Source: Cohnella sp. WQ 127256
Lineage (GTDB): Bacteria > Bacillota > Bacilli > Paenibacillales > Paenibacillaceae
DNA: 64,000 nt
Direction of reading: 5' to 3'
NCBI RefSeq assembly: GCF_024519285.1
Contig: NZ_JAMZCY010000011.1
Location: forward strand, 62,001-126,000
Both the position numbers and the translations under genes were made by a program. Below, piece by piece: positions 33,492 through 44,600 of the stretch (positions within the stretch are counted from its first letter, which is position 1; the number at the start of each line of letters is the position of its first letter). The notes below the pieces were generated by a model. The model had not been told where the DNA came from, did no database searches, and saw nothing but the letters and a program-made list of their open reading frames with translations.

Positions 33492-36404
33492 TTATAAGAT
33501 TCCTAGCTTCATTTCCGTGATCGATCCAGTATAGCCTTCCGGCAACCGGATGCGAGCCATCATCCCTTCCGGATAGGACACGTTAAGCTGAATCGTCCGG
33601 TTACTCTCATCAACGGTCCATGAAACATCAATCCGTCCTCCTGCTGGGTGCGGAACACTGCCCTTCGCCCATGTAAGTCCGCATGGAACAGGTGAAATTT
33701 CAACTTCGGTCCAACCCGTCGTCAAACTCCTCACGCCAAGCACCTCACGACCTAAGAAATAGGCTGGGGCAGACGACCACGCATGGCAGTGACTGCGCGT
33801 TAGCATATCCGGATTAGCCCGATTCTCGAGGAAGTTCGGATATTGCTCCCAGCACGTAGTCGCGCCATGACGGATCATCGTGCCATAGTGGTGGCGGATA
33901 TCGTCCAAGATGAGACGAACCTCACCCAGCTTGGCCAACGCCTCATAATAGAAGAAGGACATAAATGGACTACCGATTTGCACAAACTGCTCAGGCGGTT
34001 GAACGAGATAGGCATCGATGATCTGCTTGCGCTCTCCCTGAACGACTCCCGTAAGTGAGGCTACAACCTGCGAATGTATGCTAAGGCTTTCGGAGCGACG
34101 ACCATCCGCATGGATGCAATCGATATACGCCTTCTTCTCTTCATCCCACAGCTGCTCATTGATTGCACTCGCAAGATCGTTAGCCGCTGCTTCGAATTTC
34201 GCAGTGCCTCCCTCATCCTTCGCAATCCTCCCCATCAGTGCAGCTACGTGTAACGTCTGAACCAAGAACATGTTCTGATGCGTGACAACACCCTCGTTCG
34301 GCTGGTCGATTGGCGACCAATCTAGCATGTTCCAGCCTTCTACATTAAACAAGCCACGTTCGTCAATCTTGAGCAAATAATGCTCAGCCGTGTAACGAAT
34401 AGCTTCATACATCTCCACCGCGAACGCTTCATCCCCGGTTTGCTCGTAATATTCCGCACAAGCGATCGCCCAGAAGAACGTCCAATTCGGGATCACACTA
34501 CTCCATCCGCTCGGCACTTGGTTCACATAGAGCGGTGATTGGTGCTTGGATCCTGGAACAAGTCGTAAGCAACGCTTCAGAATATCCTGCACCCCATACA
34601 AGTAATTGCTTACAAGCGCTTCGTTGCGGCTGTCGCCGACCCAGAACGTTTGTTCATAAGCCGGACAATCAACGAATGTGTCTTCCATACACAGCTTTGT
34701 TGTATGACGGCTTATTTCCCAGATATCGTTCAGAAGTGCGTCAGAGCATTCAAACCGCCCAATTTCGGCCATCGGATAGTTGCTTTGAATGAAGGTCACG
34801 CCATAAATACGTACCGGTACCTTTGCCCCACGCACCGTCAACGCCAAGTAACGGAAGCCACGGCGAATAGGTGTCTCATACACTTGTCTACCTTCATGGC
34901 ATACGTAACGGAGCGTATGATCTAGATCGAACGTATCCTGTCGATATTGTCCAGACAGGTATTCGAATCCGTACCAATCAAGTACCGTTCCAGCCTCCGC
35001 CTCAACTTCGAATGATAGATACCCGGAATATTCCTTGCCCAGATCGAACAGCACCTCGGTATCGTAGCCTTCGAATAAGGGCACGATTCCCGCCTCAGTA
35101 TTCGGAATGATGGCGTTCTGAAGCTGTGCGGGCACCGCAAATTTCACGTTCTCTTTACGCCAAACACTTAGTGCGAACACATCGACCTCGGACACGTACT
35201 TCGGATCAATTGGGCTTATCCAATTCACGAATCGCTCCAAATCCTCTGGTCGTTTCAGCTCACCGAGCAATTCAAGATAGGTCGGATGCTTCCAATCGAG
35301 CGCTCGATCGGGCTGATGATCAATCGGAATGATAGCATCGAATGGACCGATCCGGAAGAAGGTGGATGCAGAATGATCAGCTAGCAGTTCTAAAGGGGCA
35401 ACGAATGACAATTCCCCACTTTCTTCTCCGTATATACCGAACTGCATTTTGCCGGCATGGAGGCTACCAGATACATCGATGATGAGCAGGTTATCCCCTT
35501 CGTTCAGGTTAACATCCATATAGCGTTCGGGAATCGTTCCATATATCCGGTCCTGAGAGATCACTTCACCATTAATGGACAGCTCACGAAAGCATTCTCC
35601 CCCCTGCAGAAAACCAAGTGTTACTGCGCCCGCACAATTTGCGCGAATCGCAGTCACCACGAACCCCGTAAATTCAATCCTATTCGCATGGTCCTCACTG
35701 CCATCGTTCAGCGCATTCCGAACATCAATCGCTGTTGTCGCATGGAACGATCTCACCTTCGCCAATGACTCAACCCGCACGGGGTACACCGTCTCGTCCG
35801 TCAGCATCGGGATATCCCTGGGCTTAAGTGTCGTCCAAGGCGCCATACCAACTGAGCCAAGAGTGATCGCATTCGACCATCCCGTATTGTTATCTGCTAG
35901 CTCCATCCATGATGAATCCCATGCTGTGGTATCAACATATTCTGAGAATGCTTGCTGAACCGACATCCTTGGTGCTCGTGGATGCTGTCCAAGATGACGC
36001 GAGGTCAGCCAAGTCGTGTCGGTCGCGACGACGACATCACCATCCGCATCATTAAGCTCAACTAACAAACCTCCCCGCCCTCGGACATAGTAGAACGTCG
36101 ACAACCCAAAGTGCATGACGAGCACAGCAATCGTATTTTCTTCGCCAACCTTTAGAAGATGACTAACTTCGTAAGTATCATAAGACTGCTCGAACGGCCA
36201 TGAGCGAACAGGTCCCCGCCCAAGCCTCGTCCCATTTACGTACAGGACATAACGTGAATCAGCCGTAATTCGTAATTTCGCTCCTGAGCTAGACTCGGCT
36301 GCAGCCGATACGTCGAACGTTTTACGGAAGCATCTCCATTCATTACGAGGGCTTTCTTCCCCATCTCCCCAAATCCACTTGGCTTGCCAATTCATAGTCA
36401 TCAT
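33492..36404 (-). CDS. Alpha-L-rhamnosidase-like glycoside hydrolase (GH78), copy 2
   Basis: 970 residues, colinear without gaps with copy 1 at 2487-5399 and the great majority of residues identical. Active-site acids occupy the same positions: D579, E584 and D591 in DCPAYEQTFWVGD and E853 in TTCWEQ. No signal peptide. It is the last gene of the transporter/surface-hydrolase/GH42 operon, 3 bases behind GH42, with GGAGAC 7 bases before the ATG. Together with GH42 it should remove terminal rhamnose and galactose (or similar) residues from imported fragments, for example of rhamnogalacturonan or arabinogalactan; that substrate is an inference. Confidence 0.86.
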   Translation of the reverse strand: MMTMNWQAKWIWGDGEESPRNEWRCFRKTFDVSAAAESSSGAKLRITADSRYVLYVNGTRLGRGPVRSWPFEQSYDTYEVSHLLKVGEENTIAVLVMHFGLSTFYYVRGRGGLLVELNDADGDVVVATDTTWLTSRHLGQHPRAPRMSVQQAFSEYVDTTAWDSSWMELADNNTGWSNAITLGSVGMAPWTTLKPRDIPMLTDETVYPVRVESLAKVRSFHATTAIDVRNALNDGSEDHANRIEFTGFVVTAIRANCAGAVTLGFLQGGECFRELSINGEVISQDRIYGTIPERYMDVNLNEGDNLLIIDVSGSLHAGKMQFGIYGEESGELSFVAPLELLADHSASTFFRIGPFDAIIPIDHQPDRALDWKHPTYLELLGELKRPEDLERFVNWISPIDPKYVSEVDVFALSVWRKENVKFAVPAQLQNAIIPNTEAGIVPLFEGYDTEVLFDLGKEYSGYLSFEVEAEAGTVLDWYGFEYLSGQYRQDTFDLDHTLRYVCHEGRQVYETPIRRGFRYLALTVRGAKVPVRIYGVTFIQSNYPMAEIGRFECSDALLNDIWEISRHTTKLCMEDTFVDCPAYEQTFWVGDSRNEALVSNYLYGVQDILKRCLRLVPGSKHQSPLYVNQVPSGWSSVIPNWTFFWAIACAEYYEQTGDEAFAVEMYEAIRYTAEHYLLKIDERGLFNVEGWNMLDWSPIDQPNEGVVTHQNMFLVQTLHVAALMGRIAKDEGGTAKFEAAANDLASAINEQLWDEEKKAYIDCIHADGRRSESLSIHSQVVASLTGVVQGERKQIIDAYLVQPPEQFVQIGSPFMSFFYYEALAKLGEVRLILDDIRHHYGTMIRHGATTCWEQYPNFLENRANPDMLTRSHCHAWSSAPAYFLGREVLGVRSLTTGWTEVEISPVPCGLTWAKGSVPHPAGGRIDVSWTVDESNRTIQLNVSYPEGMMARIRLPEGYTGSITEMKLGIL

Positions 36405-36407
36405 TGT

Positions 36408-38561
36408 TCAAGTCTCCATCCGTTCTATTGTAAACACTTGGATATCCCCTGCTTTTAGGGAGAATCGTATAGAATCGTTAACATCCCTCTCCACTATGGT
36501 ATTAGCTCCTTCTGGAAACCATGGCGTTACTCGGTCATAAGTGAAAGGCAAACTCACCGTAAACTCCGTATCCCTATTCGTCGTGTTATGAACAAATAGA
36601 AAGGCGCCATCTTGACCATCATGCTTCCACTCCAGAACATCTGCACGAGCCTGACCGCCATGAACCTTCACATAAGGCTCCAAACCAAGCTCTTCCTCAA
36701 GTATTTTTCGCATAAAGTTAAGCGTATCCCTATCCTCTTCTTGCCAATAGGATGCGCCCAATAATGTGCCTACCCAGACCGCTTTCCCTTTCCCATAATC
36801 TGCAACAGTTACAGCAGCCGAGCTATCTTCACTGAATGTTGCGGCAACCCTTACATCCCTTAGTAACTCAATTTCCGTTTTGTAGTATGAACCTTGAGCA
36901 GAATCATTTCCCATCACACTGTTCAATGGAATTTTCTGCTTGGATTGAACCGTAACATTATGATAACTATGATCTAAATTTTCTATAGAATGAATCCATG
37001 TTTCACGTATTCCAAATACCTCATCAAATCCATAACCAGGCACTTGATAGCTATGCGTGCCATCCTCCGCTTGCAAGGCTCCAAAGGAGCATTCGGATAG
37101 AAGAATTCCACCTTCACTTACCCACTCACGAATCACATCCGTCATTTGTTTGTTTAAATAGAGAGGATAAGGCATCCACAGGCATTTATACCCGGCCAAT
37201 ACCTCTTTTGAAATATCATGGTCATGAATAAATTCGACCTTATAATTCAAATCATGCAGAAGCTTGTGTGCTCCCTGTACGGAATCTGTATAGGTATCCA
37301 AATGCGCATAGACGGAGAAATTAGCAATTTGGTTTTCCGAGCTGAACAATATGGCGATTCCATCAGACGGTCTGCACGAACAGAGTAATGGCATGCGATT
37401 CGCTTGAATCTTCTCGTTTAAGCTCGCCATTTCCCTTAACCATGGTGTCTCACTTCCATCCAGGTAAGTACTTCCCCATGCTGGCGCCTCATGTCCAAGC
37501 ACTTCCGGACGGTATTGCCAGAATAGAAAACCACTAATTCCTCTAGCAAGTGGGATTAATATATGCTTTTTCAGCTCTTGCCATGGAAGCTTTTGCGGTT
37601 TGAGTGCAGTATTTCCAGGTAACGCATGAATTTCCGAATTAATAATCGGCTTTCCCTTCGCCGCTGAGATCAAGAGGTCCGCTGACCAGGCCGACGATCC
37701 CAAGCTATTACCGAATAAGTCGCAAGGCTCCGCCAATTTGAAATCATCCGACCCCGCTGTAATGAGATTAAAAATCGGAGAGGGAACGGTGTGCACCATG
37801 ACAGGGTGAACTGAATCGAATTGCTTGACTACCGCTACACGACATTTCAAGTCATCTGTTAATGCATCTGACATAAACAAGCGCCAATCGACCATATCGT
37901 TAAATACAGCTTGTCCACGGGGGGGTTCAATTTCCTCCCAATCCTGGTAGGTACGCTGCCATTTGTAATTAAGTGCTTCAAGTGTGCCATATTTATGCTC
38001 CAGCCATCCTCCGAATGCTTGCAAAGAATGCTCGCAATAACAAACCTGATTATCAAATGATAGCTCACGTTTAATTCCTGCTGTCAGCTCAGGTTCGTTC
38101 CATAAGTCCCATACCCACAAAGCAGGATGATCTCTAAACGCCTTTACCGCTTCCGCTAAAAACTTGTCTTTCTCCAATTGTCCCGGCGCATGATGATAAC
38201 AAGGACCTGGGGCTCCACCTATTTGTCGGTAACTTAATGCTCTCGGTTCAATAACAGTTCCATCTGATGTGATCATTTTGGAATCTGGATATTTCTTATA
38301 AAACCACGCTGGAGCGACATCAAATAGGGTGTTGAGCACAACCTTTAATCCATAACGGTCGGCTATATCCATTAGCTCTCGGATATCGTCAAACACAAAG
38401 GAATTTTCGGCTGGATGACTCGCCCGCCACTGCACCCAGAACTTTACACAGTTAAATCCCATTTGGGATAGGTTGCGTAGATCCTCTTCCCATTGATCCC
38501 GGTAAGGAGTTGGGGAACGATAATACTGAAAACCAAAAGGAATGAAGCCTGTTTCTGACAT
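36408..38561 (-). CDS. Beta-galactosidase, GH42
   Basis: 717-residue cytoplasmic enzyme. The N-terminal barrel starts IPFGFQYYRSPTP. The acid/base is E156 in WDLWNEPEL and the nucleophile E310 in IINSEIHALPG. A trimerisation domain (about 400-620; ILFSSENQIANFSVYAH, GYKCLWMPYPLYLN) and a short C-terminal beta domain follow. GH42 enzymes cleave beta-galactosides, some alpha-L-arabinopyranosides. GAGGTG precedes the ATG. In operon with the SLH enzyme upstream and GH78 downstream. Confidence 0.92.
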   Translation of the reverse strand: MSETGFIPFGFQYYRSPTPYRDQWEEDLRNLSQMGFNCVKFWVQWRASHPAENSFVFDDIRELMDIADRYGLKVVLNTLFDVAPAWFYKKYPDSKMITSDGTVIEPRALSYRQIGGAPGPCYHHAPGQLEKDKFLAEAVKAFRDHPALWVWDLWNEPELTAGIKRELSFDNQVCYCEHSLQAFGGWLEHKYGTLEALNYKWQRTYQDWEEIEPPRGQAVFNDMVDWRLFMSDALTDDLKCRVAVVKQFDSVHPVMVHTVPSPIFNLITAGSDDFKLAEPCDLFGNSLGSSAWSADLLISAAKGKPIINSEIHALPGNTALKPQKLPWQELKKHILIPLARGISGFLFWQYRPEVLGHEAPAWGSTYLDGSETPWLREMASLNEKIQANRMPLLCSCRPSDGIAILFSSENQIANFSVYAHLDTYTDSVQGAHKLLHDLNYKVEFIHDHDISKEVLAGYKCLWMPYPLYLNKQMTDVIREWVSEGGILLSECSFGALQAEDGTHSYQVPGYGFDEVFGIRETWIHSIENLDHSYHNVTVQSKQKIPLNSVMGNDSAQGSYYKTEIELLRDVRVAATFSEDSSAAVTVADYGKGKAVWVGTLLGASYWQEEDRDTLNFMRKILEEELGLEPYVKVHGGQARADVLEWKHDGQDGAFLFVHNTTNRDTEFTVSLPFTYDRVTPWFPEGANTIVERDVNDSIRFSLKAGDIQVFTIERMET

Positions 38562-38630
38562 ACTAACACCTCGTATTTATGATGAGTACCCTGTTATCTA
38601 AATGAGCTACTTTAATTGAAGTGGAGGAGC

Positions 38631-38654
38631 GGCCTCACAAAAGGCTATGAGGCC
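38631..38654. terminator. Weak stem-loop between SLH enzyme and GH42 genes
   Basis: GGCCTCA and TGAGGCC form a 7-base stem with a 10-base loop, without a T run. Probably a modulating hairpin rather than a full stop, since GH42 and GH78 have no other obvious promoter. Confidence 0.4.
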
Positions 38655-38669
38655 ACCACCCTAACTGTC

Positions 38670-41600
38670 TTAGTTCTTATCCTTGATGACGGCAAATATA
38701 AAGGTTGCAGCTTCCGCCCTCGTTGCCTTTTCCTGTGGTGCGAAACGATTGTTTGTTCTACCTTGTACAAGGCCTGCAAGCTTAAGCTCCGTTACATAAG
38801 CCACTGCCCAGCTCGGTATTTCTTGCGCATCGGAGAACAGATCACTGCTATAGGTATTCCCTGTTAACTTAAGCGCTCTTCCCATCAGAACCGCTATTTC
38901 TGCACGTGTGATGGGTTGATTCGGCCCGAAACTATCTTCGCTTATTCCTGTAACAATACCCGCCGCTACAGCAGCTTGAACGCTTTTCGCGTACCACGAA
39001 TCCACTTTGACATCCTTAAATCCTGTAGCAATGTCTGAGAGCTCAAGATCTAATGCCCGCACCAGAAGCGCAGTGAATTCTGCTCGAGTCGTCAAGGCTG
39101 CAGGTTTGAATAAGGAGTCAGTCACTCCAGTTACAAGATGCTTCGCTGCTAACACCTGAAGTGTTCTAGCTGCCCAATGAGCTGCTGGAACATCCTCGAA
39201 AGTCTTCTTATACTCCAGCACTGCGTATTTACTAAGATGCTTCAGCTTGACCTTTATCGTATTCGTAACCCTATCTACCGTTCCGCCTACATACTCCCAT
39301 CGCTTAGTAGACTCGTTGTAGTAATAAATGCCTAGAAGATCTTGATCTAATCCAGTTGTAAAAGGCAGTGTGATTTCCACGTCACCCGATACTTGTTTGG
39401 CTGTATAAACAGTTCCGTCTAGCTTCGTTAAGGTAATGCTAAGCTCATAAACTTGGCCTGCAACGACTACTCGCGCTTTCCCTCCCAGTACCGGAGAGTT
39501 CGAGATGTTCAGATCGGTTACAGGTAACATTTGAACCTCGAGAATAGCGCCTGATGTTAACCCAGCCTGCTTCGATAGCCTACTAAGTACAGCTGGATTA
39601 ATCGTAAATACGGCTGCTCCCGATTTCACCTGCACAGGAAGATTACCCACTTGCTCCATGGGTACTGAAAAGATAGTTTCATTGCTACCAAGCTCTACAA
39701 TCACCCTACCCCCATCGACCACAAAACGACTTGTTTTATTACTATTGTTGCTTGTTTGTGTTGGTGCTGGTGCTTGTGTCGGCGTCGGCGTTGGTGTCGG
39801 CGTTGTACCATTTACAGCTGCAAAATCCAACTGATCAATGTACTTGGCCGTTCCTTTCGGCTCTTTGCCTTCAAAGCTTTGTATCCAATTTGTATCCCCA
39901 ATAATCCACAAGTTCCCGTCTCTGAGACCCCATACTTTGCCTGCGGCCGTTTGATAAACAATCTTAGAAGTAGGACTTGCCTGCGGATTAAGAACCTGAA
40001 CGACCGTCCCGTCCTCCAACGTTGTAAACTCGTTCGTAAAATAGCTATCAATCTCCGGTAACGCACCCAAATTACGGCGATAACCCATATATACGGTATC
40101 CCGCTGACCATCCTTTAGGCTTCCCAATTCTAGTAATGCCTTTCCATAAACTGTCGTTGCTGGATCATCCTCGAGACTGACGAGCATCACATCGGTTTTT
40201 ACCTTCGGATCGAATGTAGGCAGCACCCATTTGTCATTTGCAGTCGTGAGCGTCGCTCCACCTTGATAATCATTTCCCGGTAATACAACATTACGTCTGT
40301 TGGGCCCCCACCACATTTCTCCTGCGGGATAGGCATAATAAACCTCTGGACGATAAGCAACTAGTTCATCTAACGAATCTGGAGCTAATAGATTCGTCCG
40401 ATATTGTTCTAGCCATTCAAATTGAATAGGCTTGGCTGTGTAGTAGGCATAAGCTTCCGTACAGGCAGTATGATAGCTACAATTGAGCAAGAAATCATAA
40501 ATGCCTTTAGAGCCACTCTTGATCAAGTTATCGAAATGGTTGTACATCGTTTGCTGATCAGGGTAGCCTTTCACACCCGAATTATACTTCTGTTCCATGT
40601 TCTCATCTAACTGTGTTTCGGTTGTAATCAGCCACATCGTTTGCGCGGACTGTTCAGCTGCCGAGTAAGGATATCCTGCCCGCTCCCTTACCAAATACTC
40701 GGAATTCCCGTACACTTCTCCGCCTATGCCTTGAAATCCACCAGATTGTTTATGGTTGATAAAATACTTTCTAAAGCTTGAAACGTATTTATAAATAACG
40801 GGTATGGAAACAATTTCATTAATAGCGTCGGCAACCTTCATTTGATAATCGTTAAAGGATTCGTCACGGAAATCCGCATAATCGTCCCACAGTCGGCCCT
40901 GATAGGCATCCGACTTATACGTAACATCAGGAGATTCTGAATCGACTAGTAAAAGCTGGTTTTTCCAAGCTTCTTCCCTCTCCCCCCTCACAATAGGAAC
41001 GAGACGGGCTGCTGTTTCGTAGGAAGGAAGCGGTGTCAGCATCTTCCATGCCTCATTCAAATCCTCAATTGTGGAGTAACGATTGTTCAGCCACGTTGTA
41101 AATTGAGCACGATACACAGGCGAATCTATCAACATACTCTCGTTCTCAGCATACACACCCGATTCATTATTGACCGGGTCTACGAAAAGCCGGAAGTTGG
41201 GTCCGAGCTTTAACTTACTAACATTGCTCTTGATTTTATCAATAAAGAGATCTCCCTTATCCCAAATATTGACCAGTACTTGACTGTTATATTTCACCTG
41301 TGGTGTGAAGTAGACGGTATAACCGCCCTCGCTTTGAATCGGCAGTGTGACATCCGCCTTAAATTCAAGCATACTGCCACTTTGCTTCGCCACCGTCCCT
41401 TTGCCCGAGGCGACCACTTCACCTGTCTTAGGGTTAATGACTGTAAACAAATTAGATATAGCCGTTATGCTAAAGCTCGAAGCTGGCGATACGGCATTCT
41501 GAACGTTGGCGGATGGAACGGTGAGAGACACTTCGCCACTTTGGGTAATATTCTCTACTTTTAACCAACCTGATAAGTAGGCTCCTGTAACGTTCCCTGA

Positions 41601-44600
41601 TTCGGCTTCAATCCAGGCATAGTCACTAATTGGATGATTGGGTTTAGCGATTCCGCTCGGTGTCCATGCCCAAGCTTCAGGTACAACCGCAATCGCGTCG
41701 AGCCCTTGGGAGTATAAGCCGTCAATGACACTCTGTCTCGGTGTGTTAGTCAAGAAACCCAGTGAATGTGCCCCGCTTGCTAGCTCCACAGAATTGAGCT
41801 TATGCCATCCGAACGGTAAACTCTCAATGGTACTATATACCGGGTCGCCTGATGCATCTCCGGATGATTGATAGGACCCGCTGTCAAGCTTCCACTGGTA
41901 AGAGGATACATAGGATTTATCATTCGGCGTGCCTAGCACCCAAATCTCATATTTCCCCGAAGCAGGTACATTAAACGAATAATCTGCTGTGCCTTTAGAG
42001 CCCGGAATTTTAGTGTACATTTTCAAGATTTGTCCACCACTGGCTGCCTTAAGTGGCGTAGCCCCATCACTCGCCCTAGGCATATACGCAGTCTGAACCG
42101 TCTCCTCCTCATCCCCATGGTTGATCGCATTAAATTGAATACCATAAGTAAATCCTTCTTCATCTAAATAATCGAGTAGCCACTGCCATGCCCATGCAGG
42201 TATTCCAGCTCCATGCACGACGGCATTGATATACAAATCCTTTAATCCATGAGCCTTCATATATTGTAAAACCTGCTTATCATCTTCCCAATGCGCTTTG
42301 TTGGCAGCAGCATCCGTTGTGGAGAAATAAATCAAATAGTCTGAGGTAAACAAACCCCCGATTGGAATAAACGGTACCCCATCCCATATCATCGTATGGT
42401 TTTGATCTGCATACCAAAAGTGGGTTTCCCCTAGCTTCTTGTCAATAAAGCTACCATTCGTGAGCGGTTTGTAGCCATCGCTCGAGACTGTGGCGGAAAC
42501 AACAGTCGAGATCGGTGTCGATGGTACCGTTTGCAACTTATGAAGTCCAAATTTTACAATATAGCTCGCGGCGGGCATATCTTTGGGAAGCTGAAAATCG
42601 AACATGACTTCCTTATTTTCACCAACGGGCAAGCTAGATGTACTCACCGAAGCAAGCTCCGATACCCCCCACAACACATCATCTTTCCAGAAGCTTAGAT
42701 AGGCTGTCGTATCAAAATCTACAGCTTGCAGCAACTGGAATGATGCCGCTCCCTGCAAGGTCACCTCGTGACTCATTTGTTGGGGTACAATCCATTCTAT
42801 TATTTCTGCCTTAAGCTCCGGCGCATCGCCTTGAGATGTACCCATGGTGAATGACTTGACGAGTACGGAATCGTTTCCTTCCGGCGCATTCGTGTAAGGA
42901 ATATCGACGATTCCAGTTCTTACCTCGTAAGAGCCATCGGGTGCATTAAATGGAATTTTCAAATGCATCGTCTGAACGTTTTCTTCTCCATTCGTCCAGC
43001 TCTTCTTAATTGAGCTGACAACGTCACGTGATACGACTTCTTCGTTAAGTACCAAATCGGCAAAGAAGTAAAGCTCGCTGTTAAAATCTGCTTCCACCTT
43101 ATTCGTAGTGGTGACGGTCAATATATCCTCTCTGTGCACATTTGTCTTATCTAGTTCACCGCCAATATAACTAAATTTCACTTCTTGCCCATTGAACGGT
43201 TTATTGAGGCCTTTCGGAGACCATCCCCACGAATCCGGAACGATAACCCAAGCATCGATAGCTTGTGAATACAAGCCATCTTGAGAGGCTTGCCTTGGCG
43301 TATCCGTTAAGAACCCGAGCGAATGCTGGCCCTGACTTAATTCAGATACAGCTAGCTTTTGCCATGCCATAGGCAATCCTTCCGGTGTGACATACACCGT
43401 ATTGGCTGAAGAGGAGTCGACGAACTTATAGCTCGATGAGTCCAGCTTCCACTTAAACGGGGATAACCATGGGTTGTCTCCAGGAGAAGCCAATACCCAG
43501 ATGGAATAGTTTCCGGCCTCAGGAATATCAAACTCATAGTCCGCTGTCCCCTTAGCTCCCGGTGTCATTGTATACATTTCGAGAATTTGCTTGTCGCTTG
43601 CCTTAGAGTTATATTTCGAACGATACTCTCCAGTTATAGAAGCAGCTTCACCTTCCATCCAGACATATTTAGGAGGAATTATTGGTTTTGGTGCAGGATG
43701 TTCCAATCCATTGGGTGTCCATTCCCATGCCTTTGGCACAGCTACCACTGCATCAATTCCTTGCGAATATAAACCGTCCGGCGTGGCCTGTCTCGGGGTA
43801 TCCGTTAGAAATCCCAAGTCGTGCTGACCCTGCTCCAAATCGATTGAGCTTAGCTTAATCCAATAGAAGGGCATGCCTTCTGGTGTACCAAACACGCTTT
43901 CTCCGAAGGCTTCGCCAACAGCGCTGTAAGCACCTGTATCTAGCTTCCACTTGTAACCCGATAACCACACGTTATCCCCAGGCGTACCCAATACCCAAAC
44001 ATCATATTTAGCCGTTGCTGGAATATCCAATTGGTAATCCGCTGAAGCGACCGTATTTGCTTCAGAAGTATATAATTTCAAATAACTAGCTCCGCTGGAG
44101 GCGCCTTCACCCGCGACTTGATATCCTCCGTTGAAGGCTTGCGCATTCTCTCCTTCTACCCACAGAGAATCAACTTCAGGAATAACCGAATCCTTAGGCT
44201 GTTCCAATCCATTGGGTGTCCATTTCCATGCCTGTGGCACTGCCACCACTGCATCAATTCCTTGCGAATATAACCCGTCCGGCGTGCCCTGTCTCGGGGT
44301 ATCCGTTAGAAACCCTAAGTCGTGCTGACCCTGCTCCAAATCAGTTGAGCTGAGCTTAATCCAATAGAATGGCATGCCATCCGGTGTAGTAAATACGCTT
44401 TCTCCGTAAAATGAGCCAGCAGCACTGTAAGCACCTGTATCTAACTTCCAATTGTAACCCGACAGCCATATGTTATCTCCAGGCGTACCCAATACCCAAA
44501 TATCATATTTAGCCGTTGCTGGAATATCCAATTGATAATCCGCTGTAGCGATGGTATTCGCATCATGAGTATATAATTTCAGAAAACTAGCTCCGCTGGA

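Noticed and set aside
39756..40061. Cysteine/arginine-rich plus-strand frame
   Set aside because: It is the antisense shadow of the Thr-Pro linker of the giant enzyme, with no ribosome site.
43587..44328. Similar small plus-strand frames in tandem
   Set aside because: Antisense shadows of the 501-base coding repeats.
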